From Sipunculus nudus (taxonomy: Eukaryota; Annelida; Sipuncula; Golfingiida; Sipunculidae), in contig CM049322.1 in the NCBI GenBank assembly GCA_026874595.1, positions 22,853,400 through 22,917,399 on the forward strand: 64,000 nt of DNA, written 5' to 3'. Position numbers and translations under genes: made by a program. Shown piece by piece: positions 37,371-50,190 of the stretch. The notes under the pieces are model-generated. The model was not told the DNA's origin. It did not search any database and saw only the letters and a list, made by a program, of their open reading frames with translations. Every line of letters begins with the position of its first letter. Position 1 is the stretch's first letter.

Positions 37371-40205
37371 CGCATGACTCATCAGCATGATTCAAAGTCT
37401 CATTAGCCTAGTTTCAGGTATGGAAATAATTTTCTCTCTAACTGTATCCAAAATTTTAGGTCGAAATCTTTAATGGTTTAGATCTGGGCCCTGTTAATGG
37501 ACCGACAAACAAAGGGCCATTGCTAGAGCTAAGCTGACCAGATGACCTCTATAAACTAGCATTATAAACTATCTTTCATTTACCTGGAAACACAGGGGAC
37601 ACATTATAAAATATTGTGATATTTCCTGGTTAAAAGGAGAGCAATTAATATAGTTGAATCAATATAATATATAATATTTCAGGTTACACCTAACTTATAT
37701 CAAGTTATGAAAGCCAAACATAATTCTCCAACAGAGGGCATTAGGAGCAAGTGTTACCTACTGTAGCATGGTACCCTCTGATGGTGAACAGAACATCAAG
37801 GGCACAAGGTGCATAAAATCAATAAATATCTCCCTTTTTGGATAAGGTTAAAAAATTGACAAGCAAAGTATACAAAGTATCGTCTCCTAACGAATGATTA
37901 ATTCTCTTATTGTAATATAAATTAATATTGAGTATATATATATATATATATAGCAAGTATATACAGTGGTCTTTGTTGTTATAATTTGCAAACTAACTAT
38001 ATTTGCAATTCGTTCCGTCACATTTCTGGTATATATTTGTCACCAAATCTATAAACTATCCTGTAACCTTTCATAATTTTTATCAAAAAGGTCTATATAT
38101 ATGTACACTGCAAATATCACAAAAGGGACACTCTTTTAGTTATAATACCTTCTCAACATACTACTTACATATACATCAGTATAAATATCTAATTTGTTCA
38201 GTCAGCACTCATTGTCAAAAAACTTTTGAAATTACTGAAAATCGACTTGTCAATAAAACCATTTTATTTCAAGCTATTCTTGTTATATAGGCCACAGCTG
38301 ATGTTAAAATATCATTCTCGACTTTTAATGAGAATTAAACATACCTATCAAAGATGTCTTATTTTATTTAACTCTGCTTTAACTCCGTCATTTTCAAACT
38401 GGTTTAGTATGTCCCTAGGAAAACAACACCAAGCCGTGTGGGACAAAAGTGACATAAGAGACTACGCATTATTCGACAGGTTTAAAGCTTGCAAACAATT
38501 AGGGCAGGTAGATATGATGTCCCCATGGATCTTTCACGTTTTGTGAGTGCAGGAAACCAGGTTATATTCGTGTCGCGACTGCTTTGCATTCGATGGAGCC
38601 TCTTTAAAGCAGTCAGCGTAAGGTTTGAATAAAATCTGATAAGATCCAGAAATTAACCTACTACTAACGTCACACATACATACATGGAATAGAAGCTGTT
38701 AACATGTTACCAATCACGCGCATACGGGCTGCAAGCTTTCAAATCCAGTGCTAACATACAACCTACTCATTCACGTCCATATATGACACACGTTAACAAA
38801 TAGTCATATAGCATGCATGCTGAATATGTTAATGCTTGCAATGTCTCACTGAATCCACACATATCACGCAGGTGGTGTTGCATGGATATGAATATTGTTA
38901 TATTACGTATTTAACCAACCAGTGAAATTGCAAAATAGTCACTACAAATTTTAACATTAATTCTGTTCGTTTTACAAAATACTTTAGGGTTTAACCCTAT
39001 CATTCCATGTTTCTAGGGAAACAATGCATGTTTGAATTCAGGAGTGCATATTTCCTATCTTTTAGAATTACACACAGTCAATACCAGACCATGATATTCT
39101 ATATGAAGGACATATTTTATTCAACTAGAGAGCCAGTGTAAAAGTGTAATTCCATATCACAAACCTAAGTTTGAAGCTGTCATAAGAAAAAGCACCCATA
39201 TTATCCCCTTTTACCACTATTTGTTAATCATGCATATTTTCTGTCAGGAACAACCAACAGAAAATGAACACCCACATGTGGAAAAAAATAACCGATTCAA
39301 GCAATGCTGATTTACACTCAAACAGTAATGAAACCGTGTGATCAACTGAGCCACACATTATTTCCTGTTCCAGAGACTTGGTATTCGTGAACTTCTGAAC
39401 AAAACTAATATAATGTCCGTTTTTTCTTTTAAACATACAGACATTTACTCGACATTTGCTCACGCCTAAGTAAACCCCCAAACGAAATAAGGAGAAAGGA
39501 AAAACTGGTGTATTTTGAGGTTGTTTGCTGAGGGTAGAGCAGGTAGAATGTTTGTAGACTGCTCAACATGTGACTTGCCTTCGAACTGTTTACTTCCCAC
39601 ATGGCTGACCTTGTAACTGTTTTCTTACGATCCAAATGTCCATATTACTGTTAACTCATGATGTGACTGAGCTTTTAATTGTTTCCTGGAATACCGTTGG
39701 TAAATATGGCGGCATAATAGTAAACTTGTAAATATGTACCTTGTAAACGCTGTGTATGTATTCGTGCAGCAGATAAAACATAAAGAATCTAGGCAACAGT
39801 CGACATTAACTGTAGCACGTTCTGTCGGCGAAAATATTGACACTATCTGTGTATCCATCTAATTGTCCTTCAGTAGGAGGCACAGGAAGAGCTGTGGGCC
39901 TTAACCAAATGACAAAAAGCACGTTACGTTTGTGAACATTAGGTTTTCACAATAAAATATTATTTAGGCAAATAAACATCATAAAAGTGTATGGTATATT
40001 TTCTTGTTATATTAAAAGACACGGGCGATACGTATTAAAATATCAAACATCAAAACATGAATTTGGTAGCATTATCTGCGTACATAAGCAGAACTGTTTT
40101 GATTAATTTCTTTAAACCATTTGACGGGAGAAGATAGTACCATTAAGCATCAGGACCTATCATTGTACATGAGGTATAGGTAACCAACTGCTCTTGATCA
40201 AGAGC
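37371..40205. other. Region between segment A and gene C
   Basis: AT-rich sequence, not matching the rest of the window. A short TA microsatellite lies near 37,935-37,952. Open frames up to about 106 codons (38,003-38,546) have no recognisable domain and look like chance frames. The 5' flank of gene C is at the right end. Confidence 0.5.
40191..40204. promoter_or_regulatory. 14 bp perfect palindrome before the gene C start
   Basis: CTCTTGATCAAGAG reads the same on both strands and ends one base before the ATG of gene C. It could be a protein-binding site or a small hairpin in the 5' leader. No matching palindrome was seen before B1 or A2, so it may be chance. Confidence 0.3.
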
Positions 40206-43200
40206 ATGAAACCTATTAATTTCAGGTTGTGTTTTCTTGCATTATTTGCTCTGACTGTTTTACTAATGATCACACAGATGACACAGATAATGAAAAGAGA
40301 ACCTTCACGTGATAGAGAGGATCAGAAATTAGATGCAAGGAAAAACATACGACATGATCAACCAAACGAGAAAGTGCCTAGTAGGGGGAGAATAGGCTTA
40401 CGTCAAAATGAGGGAGATGATCCAACATGGCGAAATACGGAAGACAACCATGTAATGGTTGGAAATCCTAAAATATACAATAACATGCAAACAGGTAATA
40501 CAAAAGGAAAAGAAAATGAATTATTATGTTTGACTTATCAATGTAGTGATCTAAGTAACCCAGTTTTTAAAAGGTGCATAGTTGAAAGGTGCATACCCAG
40601 TTTATTATTGATGGCAACTATATAACCAAGTACCGTACCCACAAATAAAACTTTAAAATCATAAGTAGGAGTCTCGACCCTCTGAAAACAGTTTTTCCTT
40701 GTCCGCGCCGTCACCAATCGGGATTCTTGCTTTGTTACTCAAAATATATTTTGTATTTATGTTGCATACATTTTATTTTAAAATTACTGAACGTGATATG
40801 ACGTTAGGAAGAATAAATAGTATAAACAGGTTGAAATTATTTCCTTGGCCTATAACTCTGACTTGGGCATAAACTTCGACAAAGGCTGCCTCAGCATATA
40901 TTTCTAAATCTCTCGTGATAATTCAAGGTGTAAAGCATATTGTTTGTTCTTGTTTCAAAGTCACAGTATATAATATTTTTGGTCTTCATTTGTTCCAAAT
41001 GAGGGCTTACCATGCCGTGTTTGAAGTTTGCTGGTGGTTTAGGGCCAGTTAGGACGAATAAGGTTATACTTCTCAGACACGGACTTCACAATAAGTTCCA
41101 TCCCCCTTGTGACGACACTGGAAAGGTAAAGGTGATGTAAGCTGCGCCTCGGCTTTGTGTTTGTGGAGGTTGAACTGCTACTATGCTGAACAGAGCGCGA
41201 CACCGTGACCTCTCCAGAATCTCTTCATCTGTGGTAGAAGAGAGCTAGATAATCGACAGAGCCAGGAACAATCAGCAAAGAATTCACTGAACATAAATTC
41301 TCATTTGCTTTATGGTTGTTTCAAAGATTCAGTCCTTGGCCGGGTCAAGAAAAGTAATGGCAGACACTCTTGGATCCTCTCACGGGACGCGTCTGTAACT
41401 TCCCTCCCTAAGGCTGTGTTGATTGCTGCTTTTCATTTTTTTCATCTTTTTTACCTTGCTTATTGTCTCGGCTGAAATCCATTTCCTATGTTGTTGCTCC
41501 CTTATTTCCAATTCTTACACTCACAAGTTGAGGTAACTACCTCTTAAAATCTTTGCCACGCCCGATCATCTTTTCAGATGATCCAGGATTTAGGAAAAAA
41601 GGGGTCCAACCAAACAGGACTAATGACAAAAACTTAGCAAAGTCCCATGGTTCCGAAAAGGCCGTCAATTCTTTTCTGAAAAACTTACCAAAAGTTTGCG
41701 GTGGCTGGAAAAGGGTGGGTCTGCTTCTGCTTTCCTACAGTGACTGTGGGTTATTTGTGAATCTCGTTTTCTCCATCGCATTCCCCAATGGTGAGTTTTA
41801 TTTGGCGATGAGGTATCCCTTTACGTTGTTATGTCTTTGTAGTTTTCTCTGCAAAATTAATGCTAGCAGGTGATTGCCAGAGGCCAAATTCACACACCCT
41901 TTGTAGGATACGCCGAGACTTGTTAACAACTGGACCTCGTAGACCTGTCTTGTTGACCCCCGCTCGTCGGGAGGGAGGATACTAAAATGTTTCTGAAACC
42001 TCTACTGCTTTCTTTTAAAACTTTTACATTCATACTCAGCATATGACTGATAATTGACCACAACTGCAGGTGGCACCACCTCCGTTTACCGACTTCCAAA
42101 GTACTTTTACTGACGCATCGATCTCTAGGCGTTCGAGGTTGTATTATCACACTTTTAGGTACCGTGATTCTGCCCAAGTTCCAATCTCCTACACAAATCT
42201 GGCATGTATAATGGTATGCCGATGACTTCGATGCAATTTGTCCGTTTAGTTTCAGTGTGCAGGTATTCGCGTTATAAATCCTCTTAGTGTTGAGACTTCG
42301 CAGTACCTCTTTAACCTATCAAAAATCAGTAGTCCTCATGATGTGAGGTAGCAACTCTATACTAATCCCGAACTTTTTCTAATCGAAATTTAGGACCCGA
42401 AAGTGGGGTTAGGCTGACATTACAAAGACCTTAATAACGCATGTATATATACACATTGTTCATGATTCCATCTGGGTTGCTAGGTCTATCACCACGAGTT
42501 TACATCCCAAGAATTGTGTGTGGTATTTTGACCAGTATCAAGGATGCTAACAAAGGATCACAGGCGGTCAACAAAACATGGGCTCCGAGATGTGATTATC
42601 CACATTTCATATTTTCCAAATCAAACAAAAGAAACTGGACTCTCCTGGGGGCTGTCAATCTTCCAGTGATAGAGGGAAGAGGTTACCTCACAGAAAAGAC
42701 CAAGGCCATGTTTGGATGGGCTTACAGTACGTACCAGGACAAGGTGGACTGGTATATGAAAGCTGACGAAGATACCTACGTCATCATGGAAAACCTCAAA
42801 TATATTCTACACGGGATTGACCCCGATAAACCGTATTATTTAGGATGGAAGATGAGGAACGCGAATATGGCTAATAACTATGGTTACCATCAAGGAGGAG
42901 CTGGGTAAGTTTAGCAATCTTTCGATAAGCAATTGATTGATTACAAGCTGTACGGGGTCTGCATCACAGGGGATTGAATTTTTGCTCAGGTATATTGCAG
43001 TCCTGCGAACATTTAACGGTCCAATATAGATTGGTAAACTGCGATCTGTATTTTCAGTACTGCCAATGTGTCACCAAAATCTTCTTTTTTGACTTACACT
43101 TTTATAATTTTGATGTTTACCTCCACCTAGAGAATCAGGTAACAAACTATTTCACTTTGCATTTTAATAAATGTAACATGTGGTGTCTCCTAGTTACTTA

Positions 43201-44335
43201 TTGAGCCGCGAGGCTACGCGACTCTTGGTGGAAAATGGACCAAATCTTAAAGACTGCGCTCAGAAAGGATGGGCTGAAGATGTAAATATCGGTAAGTATC
43301 ACAATGAAACATTGCCTTTACTAATGGAAGAAAGTAAAGAGAGCTAACGATGTCAGCTTATTAAACTTAGTTGGTAATATATGTTATGTATGTATATGTG
43401 TGCTGTAATACAGGATTCCTGCATGTGTAAATCTTATTTTTTAAACATCGGTCCTTTTGACTTCTACTTCATATGTTCTACCACCGAACGTTGTCACTAT
43501 GTTACTAACCCTGGAATACATCAATAAGTCATGTTTTTTTCTTGTTTGCATGATTTATAACAGGCTGTTCCTGCATATCTATTACACAGGAAAATGCATG
43601 GAAGCTCTCAATGTCTCGCTTGTTGAGGCCTTTGACGCTTACAACAAAATTATTTTTCACTCGTTTCCTGTCTACTCCTGGTTCAAAAATAAACGTGTAA
43701 CATACAAGGATAGCTGGTGTCCTAACAAGGTAAGGCAACACGAAGAGCATGATACAAACACAAGGCTGTTAAAATCTTTGTATACACGTAATTCGAGGCA
43801 GCATTATTTTTACATACATTTATGAATGTTTTGCATTTCATACATTAACAAACTTACCATATATCATATATTTATGAACCTAATTATATATATCATATAT
43901 TTATGAAGATTTATATAGTTACAATGCGTAATACATAGAGCAACTCGGTTATCTCTTTATACATAGAAACGAATGTTTTAGGCATAGATACTCTGACAAC
44001 AAATGGAACAAAATCATACCTTTGAATACTCATTCGTCACTTATGGCCTATCAATGCATATTTATTCATTATACAGTGAGTAAGCAGTATGCATAATTTC
44101 CTGTAAACCTCTTAAATACAGGTTCATAATATTTGGTGTTTAGGTTTTTAACTCAACCGATGAAATACCGAGTCGCCACTGTCCTCTCAGCACCAGAGCA
44201 GCCACGTTCCACCACCTGTCAGTGAAGGCTGTTTATCTGCTGGAGTATCTTATCTATGACTTATGTGTTAACGACAACAAAATGTGTAGAAGCAGCACGT
44301 TGCCGGGTATACGACGGAGAGATCAAAACGAATAA
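40206..44335 (+). CDS. C1GALT1: C: core 1 beta-1,3-galactosyltransferase-like (5 exons)
   Basis: Exons are 40,206-40,494, 42,484-42,904, 43,194-43,291, 43,590-43,729 and 44,144-44,335, with intron phases 1, 2, 1, 0. They join to 379 aa with no break. The start is the first ATG of the frame. It opens with a hydrophobic type II anchor (about residues 8-24) followed by a charged stem of about 70 residues encoded only in exon 1. Exon 2 encodes the GT31 core: RIVCGILTSIK, KTWAPRCDYPHFIF, VDWYMKADEDTYVIMENL with DxD as DED at 191-193, and GGAG at its end. Exon 3 has LLSREATRLL and AEDVNIG, the counterpart of the SIEDLALG region of vertebrate enzymes, and exon 4 starts KCME. Exon 5 has ATFHHL and LLEYLIYDLC. 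It is expected to act in the Golgi, using UDP-Gal and Mn2+ to make the T antigen on GalNAc-Ser/Thr. No AATAAA was found close to the stop. Exact acceptor specificity cannot be read. Confidence 0.92.
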
Positions 44336-45301
44336 CTGTAGAAATGGTTAACTTCAAATATGTCGTGGCTCCTGTGTTTCTTTTATCACAAAAATACGAT
44401 CATATTGTCACTTCTTATATCAGAGTGAACTTGTCCTGAATTATATTCAAAAAACAGTATCATCTTCCGGTTTATATGAAACCCGACCTTTAGTCATTTC
44501 ATATGTGTAAAATCATTTCAATATGTTTATAACCAATTTGTAGAACTTGAGCTTGACGGTGGCTAATTACTATTATTCTTTTTGGTTTTTATGTAATCAT
44601 GTGGCCGTCTTCCTCCCTTTTCAAGATAATGGTTTAATATCAAACAAAACAATTCCGGCGCTGCCCATTGTCTATGGGTAACGTCTGTTTGGTGGTGAAA
44701 ATAATAATAAAAGCTGTATAAAAAGTCTGGACTGCATCCGTTAATGAAAGTCGTACATGGGTTACCCAAAATCTGCGCCGTGCAATTTGAGGTTTAAGTT
44801 CTTTTTCAATTAATAATATTATTGCTTTATTTCCCAGTACAACTTATTTTTACCTTTTATTTTTATGTCCTAGACTTTAGAATAAAACTTTTTAAGGTTT
44901 AGCTATACCAATTATTAGATTTAACTATACCTCTTGCATTAGGAGACAGGGTAAGAGATAATTACTATCGTTTCTTGGATCTTTTACCCTGCAAGTCCCC
45001 AAAAAGGGGGAAAGCAATGTGTTCCCTTTTCTCAAGTAAAATTATCAAAGTTGTTATTTTTGCATAATTCAAGCCATATTTCTTGAATCTTAAATAATAG
45101 GTGTACAACAATTTATCCTTTTTTAATTGTTCAGTTCTAATTTATTAGCAGAGTCATCATGTAAACGAGCACCATACAGGGCGGATGTCACGAATAGTAA
45201 ACGTTGGATTAAAGAGACCTTCCTGAATTACCTCCCTAAACACATGACGTAGTATCTCAGAGAATACTTAATAAAAAGATAAATAGGCCGCGGATTCTCG
45301 A
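44336..45301. other. Spacer between gene C and segment B
   Basis: AT-rich spacer with no recognisable gene. A minus-strand frame of 68 codons at 44,563-44,769 has no known features. The right end (about 45,200-45,301) is the left flank of the solo satellite monomer. It may therefore represent the sequence that lies left of the big array, outside this window. Confidence 0.5.
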
Positions 45302-45303
45302 GC

Positions 45304-45366
45304 TCATGAGAGAAGCTAACTCTGATCATTATACAAGACAGCTAAATGAGAAATGAAATTCATTAG
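45304..45366. repeat. Solo, degenerate 56 bp satellite monomer
   Basis: CATGAGAGAAGCTAACTC, then TGATCATTATACAAGACAGC, then TAAATGAGAAATGAAATTCAT is a diverged single monomer, about 1.1 units. It is followed by AGGCAAAAAAGGGTTG, matching the bases that follow the last monomer of the giant array (AGGCAAAAAATGTTG near 23,179). Unit B therefore has one copy exactly where unit A has hundreds. Confidence 0.93.
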
Positions 45367-46141
45367 GCAAAAAAGGGTTGGTTTCTTAGGAACCGCGCTC
45401 CAGATTTTCTATTTTGACCCCAAACCCGCATAAAAAATCATTTTGATTTGCAGTATAAACTTACGGATCTTGAGTTGCAGCCTACAGTGTTCGGAAATAC
45501 ACGCCAAAAATGGCAGTAAATACATCACATCATCTTAGAGATAGAGATAATGGAACATATCAGGTACACACAAAGCCAACCTTGACTGAAGGCAGAAGCC
45601 CAACATATTGATTTTTGTGTTTGACCTTTGAACTATTTACTTCGAACACCTGTTATAAGCATACGATGTGTAAAACTCTGTGTATAAAATATTTTCAATG
45701 GCTCCTTGCAGAAAGAAACCGATTACATTCAGCACTGTTCGGTAACAGTTCAAGGAGCAGCTATTCAAATGTTTAATGCGTGAAATTGGTTTGACTGCAT
45801 GTCAACAAATAACAAATAACGATAATAAACAGCTACATAAAAATCGAGAGCTACTGAAATATATTCACATATATTTTACAAATATATTCACAGCATTGCT
45901 TTAGTAGATATTCAATATCATATGAATCGATGTAGTCATTTCAACGTATGCAGATGAGTTGGAACATGCTTTTTGAAGTAAATATTGTCAGTAACCATTT
46001 GTGCATCTGTTGTTAATACTGAATAGGAAAACTGGTAAACCTTGGTCGGTAAGGATGAAGTTGACATCTGGTACGGATTAAGTTGACATCTAACACCTGT
46101 TAAAGGGAATTAACATTCAAGAATACAGAAAGACGTAGATC

Positions 46142-48389
46142 ATGATTCCTAGGTGCCTCAAGACGTTTTTCTTAACAGTAATTGTCGGAGGTGTTTTTTT
46201 AATCATAACAGACTTTATGAAGACAAATGAAACAGAAGAGGGACCTTTATTTAATCGTGAGGATAAAGACGATTATGAGAGAACTTACAATGGTCCTGAT
46301 TATCCAGGCGAGAAAGGCTCTAAAGGGAAAGAAACAAAAATCAGTCTAATGACGGGATATGTTCCAGTACAGGAGGAGGACGAGGAAAGCACTGAAAAGG
46401 TAGAGAGGAGTAGGGGGCTATTTAATCTGATTCAGTCAGGTAAAACAAAGGAAGTTAAAGAGAGGAAACATTTTCCTGCGGAGAAGCAGATAGAGGATTT
46501 GATGCAAGGAACAACAGAGTCTGAACCACCCATAGGTAAGTACATTACGTACAAAGTCATGTAGCTAATCCTTATAACACCAGGCTGGGGATGTGACAGG
46601 TTGAAGAAGCTGGTAGCTTTACGACCACGCTGTTTAGGTTGTCGATTGTAGAAGCACTTTTACGTGTTGATGTTGGTAACTGCACAACCACGTTGATTTG
46701 TTGGTGTTGACAAGTGTTCAGTCACGTTGTTGATGTCACAACTGTACAACCAAGTTGTTGATGTTAGTAGCAGTACTGCAAAGTTGCTTATGCTGGATAA
46801 CATCTAACCACGTTCTTTATGCCGGTCGCTAAATAAGTAAATATTGATATACTGATAGCTACACAACCAGAATGTTAGTGTTGGCAGAAGGCTTTGGTTC
46901 AAATCCGGCTGTAAGGATCCTTTAATACATGACCAGAGACCGTTTTCTGTTACATGGAAAATTTTAAGAAGAAACCTGTTTGGTAAAGAATTTTTAGAGA
47001 TATTTGCATTTTCTTCAGTTCTTATTTTTTTCTGATTATCTGTGTACAAGACAACAGCTATCTACATGGGGTATGTGAGCAATCTTATTCATAACCTTTC
47101 TTATCAGCACTTATATCTCTGCCTATACAACAAAATGAACTTCCTGTGAGGGGGTTGGGATAGGGTGACCAAATACTGCCTAGTCCAATCTACTTAAAAG
47201 TCCAGAGTGATGCAAATCTGACATTTCACAGAAAAAGTTAACTGTTCTAATATGGCTGACAACTTTGCAGTATGGCGGACACTATCAAGCATTTCGTTTT
47301 ATGTACAGAATGAAAATAATTTTGAATGATGAATGAGAAAAATATAGTATTTATGAAAAATTATGAGAGTATAGGATAATACAGAACATTAAAGAATTTA
47401 GGATTCACAAGATATACCGAAAAAGCTGATCTGAACACTGATACAACAGTATTTTAAGAACTGCATACATTTGCATTGGAAAAAAAGGAAATTCAAATGC
47501 AGTCATTGCTCTGCATTCAAATGCAAAGGCGTCATTTTCAAATGCAAACTCACTTGCAATTGTACCCAACCACGGTCGGCAGCTATACAAGTAGGGTGTC
47601 CCATCTAACCCTAGTTTTATCCCTCACCATGGTTGATTAGTTAACTCAAGTCATATTTCAAACATATTAGATTTATTTTGAATTAATTTGATATATTCAT
47701 CGATTGACCTATTGAACTATGTGGCGATGATTGGTTTCCGTTTTTAAACCGTAATGAACCATTTTCGATATTTTTACTCACCCTGACATTTACCGATCTG
47801 TATGTCAATTAATTGAATAGTTTTGGATTTAAGATATGAAACTGAGGCAAGGGAACTAAAGCTAATATTTGCTCATCCACAATGTATGTACTTGTATCAC
47901 TAGACTCCCCATTACGAGTCCACAACCACAGAGTTTTATGCGGCATCATGACCAACATTAAATATGCCAAAAAAGGCGGGTATGCTGTCAACAGAACATG
48001 GGCTCGGAGATGTGATTATCCACATTTTATATTTTCTGAATCAAACAAAAGAAACTGGACTCTCCTGGGGGCTGTGAACCTCCCGGTGAAGGAGGGGTGG
48101 AATTTCCTCACAGAAAAGACTCAGGCCATGTTCAGATGGGCTTACAGTACGTACAAGGACAAGGTGGACTGGTATATGAAGGCCGACGATGATACATACG
48201 TCATCATGGAAAACCTCAAATATCTCCTAGCAGGGATTGATCCCGATAAACCCTACTACTTAGGAGCCAGACTAATCAACATGAAAGAACCATACGGCTA
48301 CCATAACGGAGGGGCCGGGTAGGTATAAGCAAACAATTGTATAACAACTGAGAAACTTATGTACATATATATATATATATATATATATT

Positions 48390-48424
<35 letters not shown>

Positions 48425-49892
48425 ATATATAGTGAAGTGAATATATATCTAAATTAATCTATTATGTATTAATTACTTTTGGAGCCTGTACAGCTGAGTG
48501 TATAAACGCTCAGCCTTCTCCGCTGGCGACCCGGGGTTCGATTATCTGAGTGGCTATGAGAGTGGGTTGTGGTGAGCCGTGTCCGCCTGTTTCCACAACC
48601 CTTACCGACAACCAAACGCCAACATCCGAGCTACGGAGAGTGCCTCGTATTAGTTCTTATAATTAGTTGTACAATCCATGTAAAAAAAATGAAGTTTACA
48701 TATAATTTCTTTCCTAGTAATATTAGCAGTATATCTGAGTCCTTGATTCCAATTTTTTTCCGGAATGACCTCAAGGTTCTTACTGAGTCGAGAGGCAACT
48801 CGAATATTGGTAGAAATTGGACCAACTGTTAAAGGTTGTCCCCAGAAAGGATCCGGAGAAGACGTAGATATCGGTAAGTTACTAGGTGATGTTTGGTTGG
48901 TGGCATTTGCATTTAACTTTTTATCTAAGATTAAACAGTGTTCTTTGGTCACTTTGGTAAGTTATTACGCTGACGTTGAAAACAAAATTGAACGTCGTCT
49001 TTATAATAATATTAAGAAGGTTCACGGAAAACCCAGGAAATGTGAGATAATTTGTTTTGTGGCTCGTGTTAACTGACATTCAGGCAAGTGCATGGAAGTA
49101 CTCAACGTCTCGCTTGTGGAAGCAATTGACGACGACAACAACATGGCCTTTCACTGGTTTTCTGCCATTTCCTGGTTGAAGAATAAGCCAAGAAAATACA
49201 ACCAGTATCGATGTACGGATAAGCGGGAGACACCACGGAGGGTATGTCACAATTGACCTAACCATGAAGACTGTACGTGACCTGAATAGCATATTCATTA
49301 AATGCTTTTGCGTTCTCTTTGGGAGAGTCGCCAAAATTAAACAATTTGTGCTTGTCACGTGATAGACTTTTACATTGCCAACGGTAAACTCATTGATTTC
49401 TCGCGACTGCTTTGCTCAGGATTATTCATTTATTTCTGTCTTTAAAAAAATGCGCTCGCTATTGGTGTAACATAATTTACACAATTGATAATAAGGAAGC
49501 AGTTTCAAGTATTTCTTGAAACCGACATGCAAAATCTTAAAAGGTGTACTCCTAAGCTTCCTGCAGAACTGAATTGTGTGCTTTAACTGAACACGTTAAT
49601 AACAAAAAGACGTTAATAAGAGTGTCCTACTATCCCCCTCGTCCAATGTACATATACAAGAAGTGACTGATATTTGTTGTTTCAGGTTTACAGTTCCACA
49701 GATGAGATGCCCGATCGTCACTGGCCGCTTAGTACCAGAGCTGTATCTTTCCACCACCTGGAAGTAGGAGATATTCATCTTCTCGAGTATCTTATCTATG
49801 GCTTTTGCGTTAAGGACACCCGTATGTGTAGGGGACGCACACTGCCTGCTATACAGCACAGAACTTCAGACACAGTTAAAAACCATACCTAA
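46142..49892 (+). CDS. C1GALT1: B1: core 1 beta-1,3-galactosyltransferase-like (5 exons)
   Basis: Exons are 46,142-46,535, 47,904-48,318, 48,776-48,873, 49,084-49,241 and 49,686-49,892; all introns are GT-AG with phases 1, 2, 1, 0. The joined frame is 423 aa, longer than the human enzyme (363 aa) because exon 1 encodes a long acidic stem. A hydrophobic type II anchor lies at about residues 8-23. The GT31 core has VLCGIMTNIK (142-151), RTWARRCDYP, VDWYMKADDDTYVIMENL with DxD as DDD at 226-228, GGAG (267-270), LLSREATRILVE and EDVDIGKCME. The C-terminus has RAVSFHHLE (about 373-381). It should catalyse UDP-Gal to GalNAc-Ser/Thr transfer in the Golgi. AATAAA occurs at 49,984 and 49,991. It is the intact partner of pseudogene A1. 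True donor and acceptor specificity is inferred from family only. Confidence 0.93.
46660..46790. repeat. Short 34 bp-type minisatellite in intron 1 of B1
   Basis: Three to four degenerate units with GTTGATGTTGGTAACTGCAC and CAACCAAGTTGTTGATG motifs, the same family as the nine-copy tract in A1. The difference in copy number shows expansion or contraction after the duplication. Confidence 0.7.
48366..48422. repeat. Compound TA/GA microsatellite
   Basis: A TA run is followed by about 15 GA units in intron 2 of B1. No such tract is seen in segment A, where this intron is deleted beyond its start. Confidence 0.95.
48481..48660 (+). mobile_element. tRNA-derived SINE-like element in intron 2 of B1
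   Basis: An A-box-like CAGCTGAGTGTATAAACGC is followed about 40 bp later by a B-box-like GGGGTTCGATTAT (near 48,533-48,545). A non-tRNA body with CGAGCTACGGAGAGTGCC follows. It lacks a paired acceptor stem, so it is not a tRNA gene. Ends are approximate. Confidence 0.5.
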
Positions 49893-50143
49893 AGACGCTG
49901 TCATTAATGATATGACTTGAAAGGTTTAAACGTAAATAGCGTGGTTTGCTATATGTTCGCAATGTAAAGTTTCAATTCGCGGTAATAAAAAATAAAAATA
50001 ATCTCGAAAAGAACCTTTGTGAATAAGACGCCCTTTCTAAACAGTTGAAAAGCTAATATTTAGAGTTGGCTCATAGACAGCTCATGTCTATGTTATCCAT
50101 GTAAATAGCACGAAAGTCAAAACGTTATATTAACGGTCGATAA

Positions 50144-50190
<47 letters not shown>

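Noticed and set aside
38003-38546. Overlapping frames of 95 and 106 codons
   Set aside because: AT-rich sequence with no recognisable domain, splice logic or paralogous copy; likely chance.
41553-41873. 106-codon frame in intron 1 of gene C
   Set aside because: No family resemblance and not needed for the C reading frame, whose exon 1 and exon 2 phases already fit. An alternative exon cannot be fully excluded.
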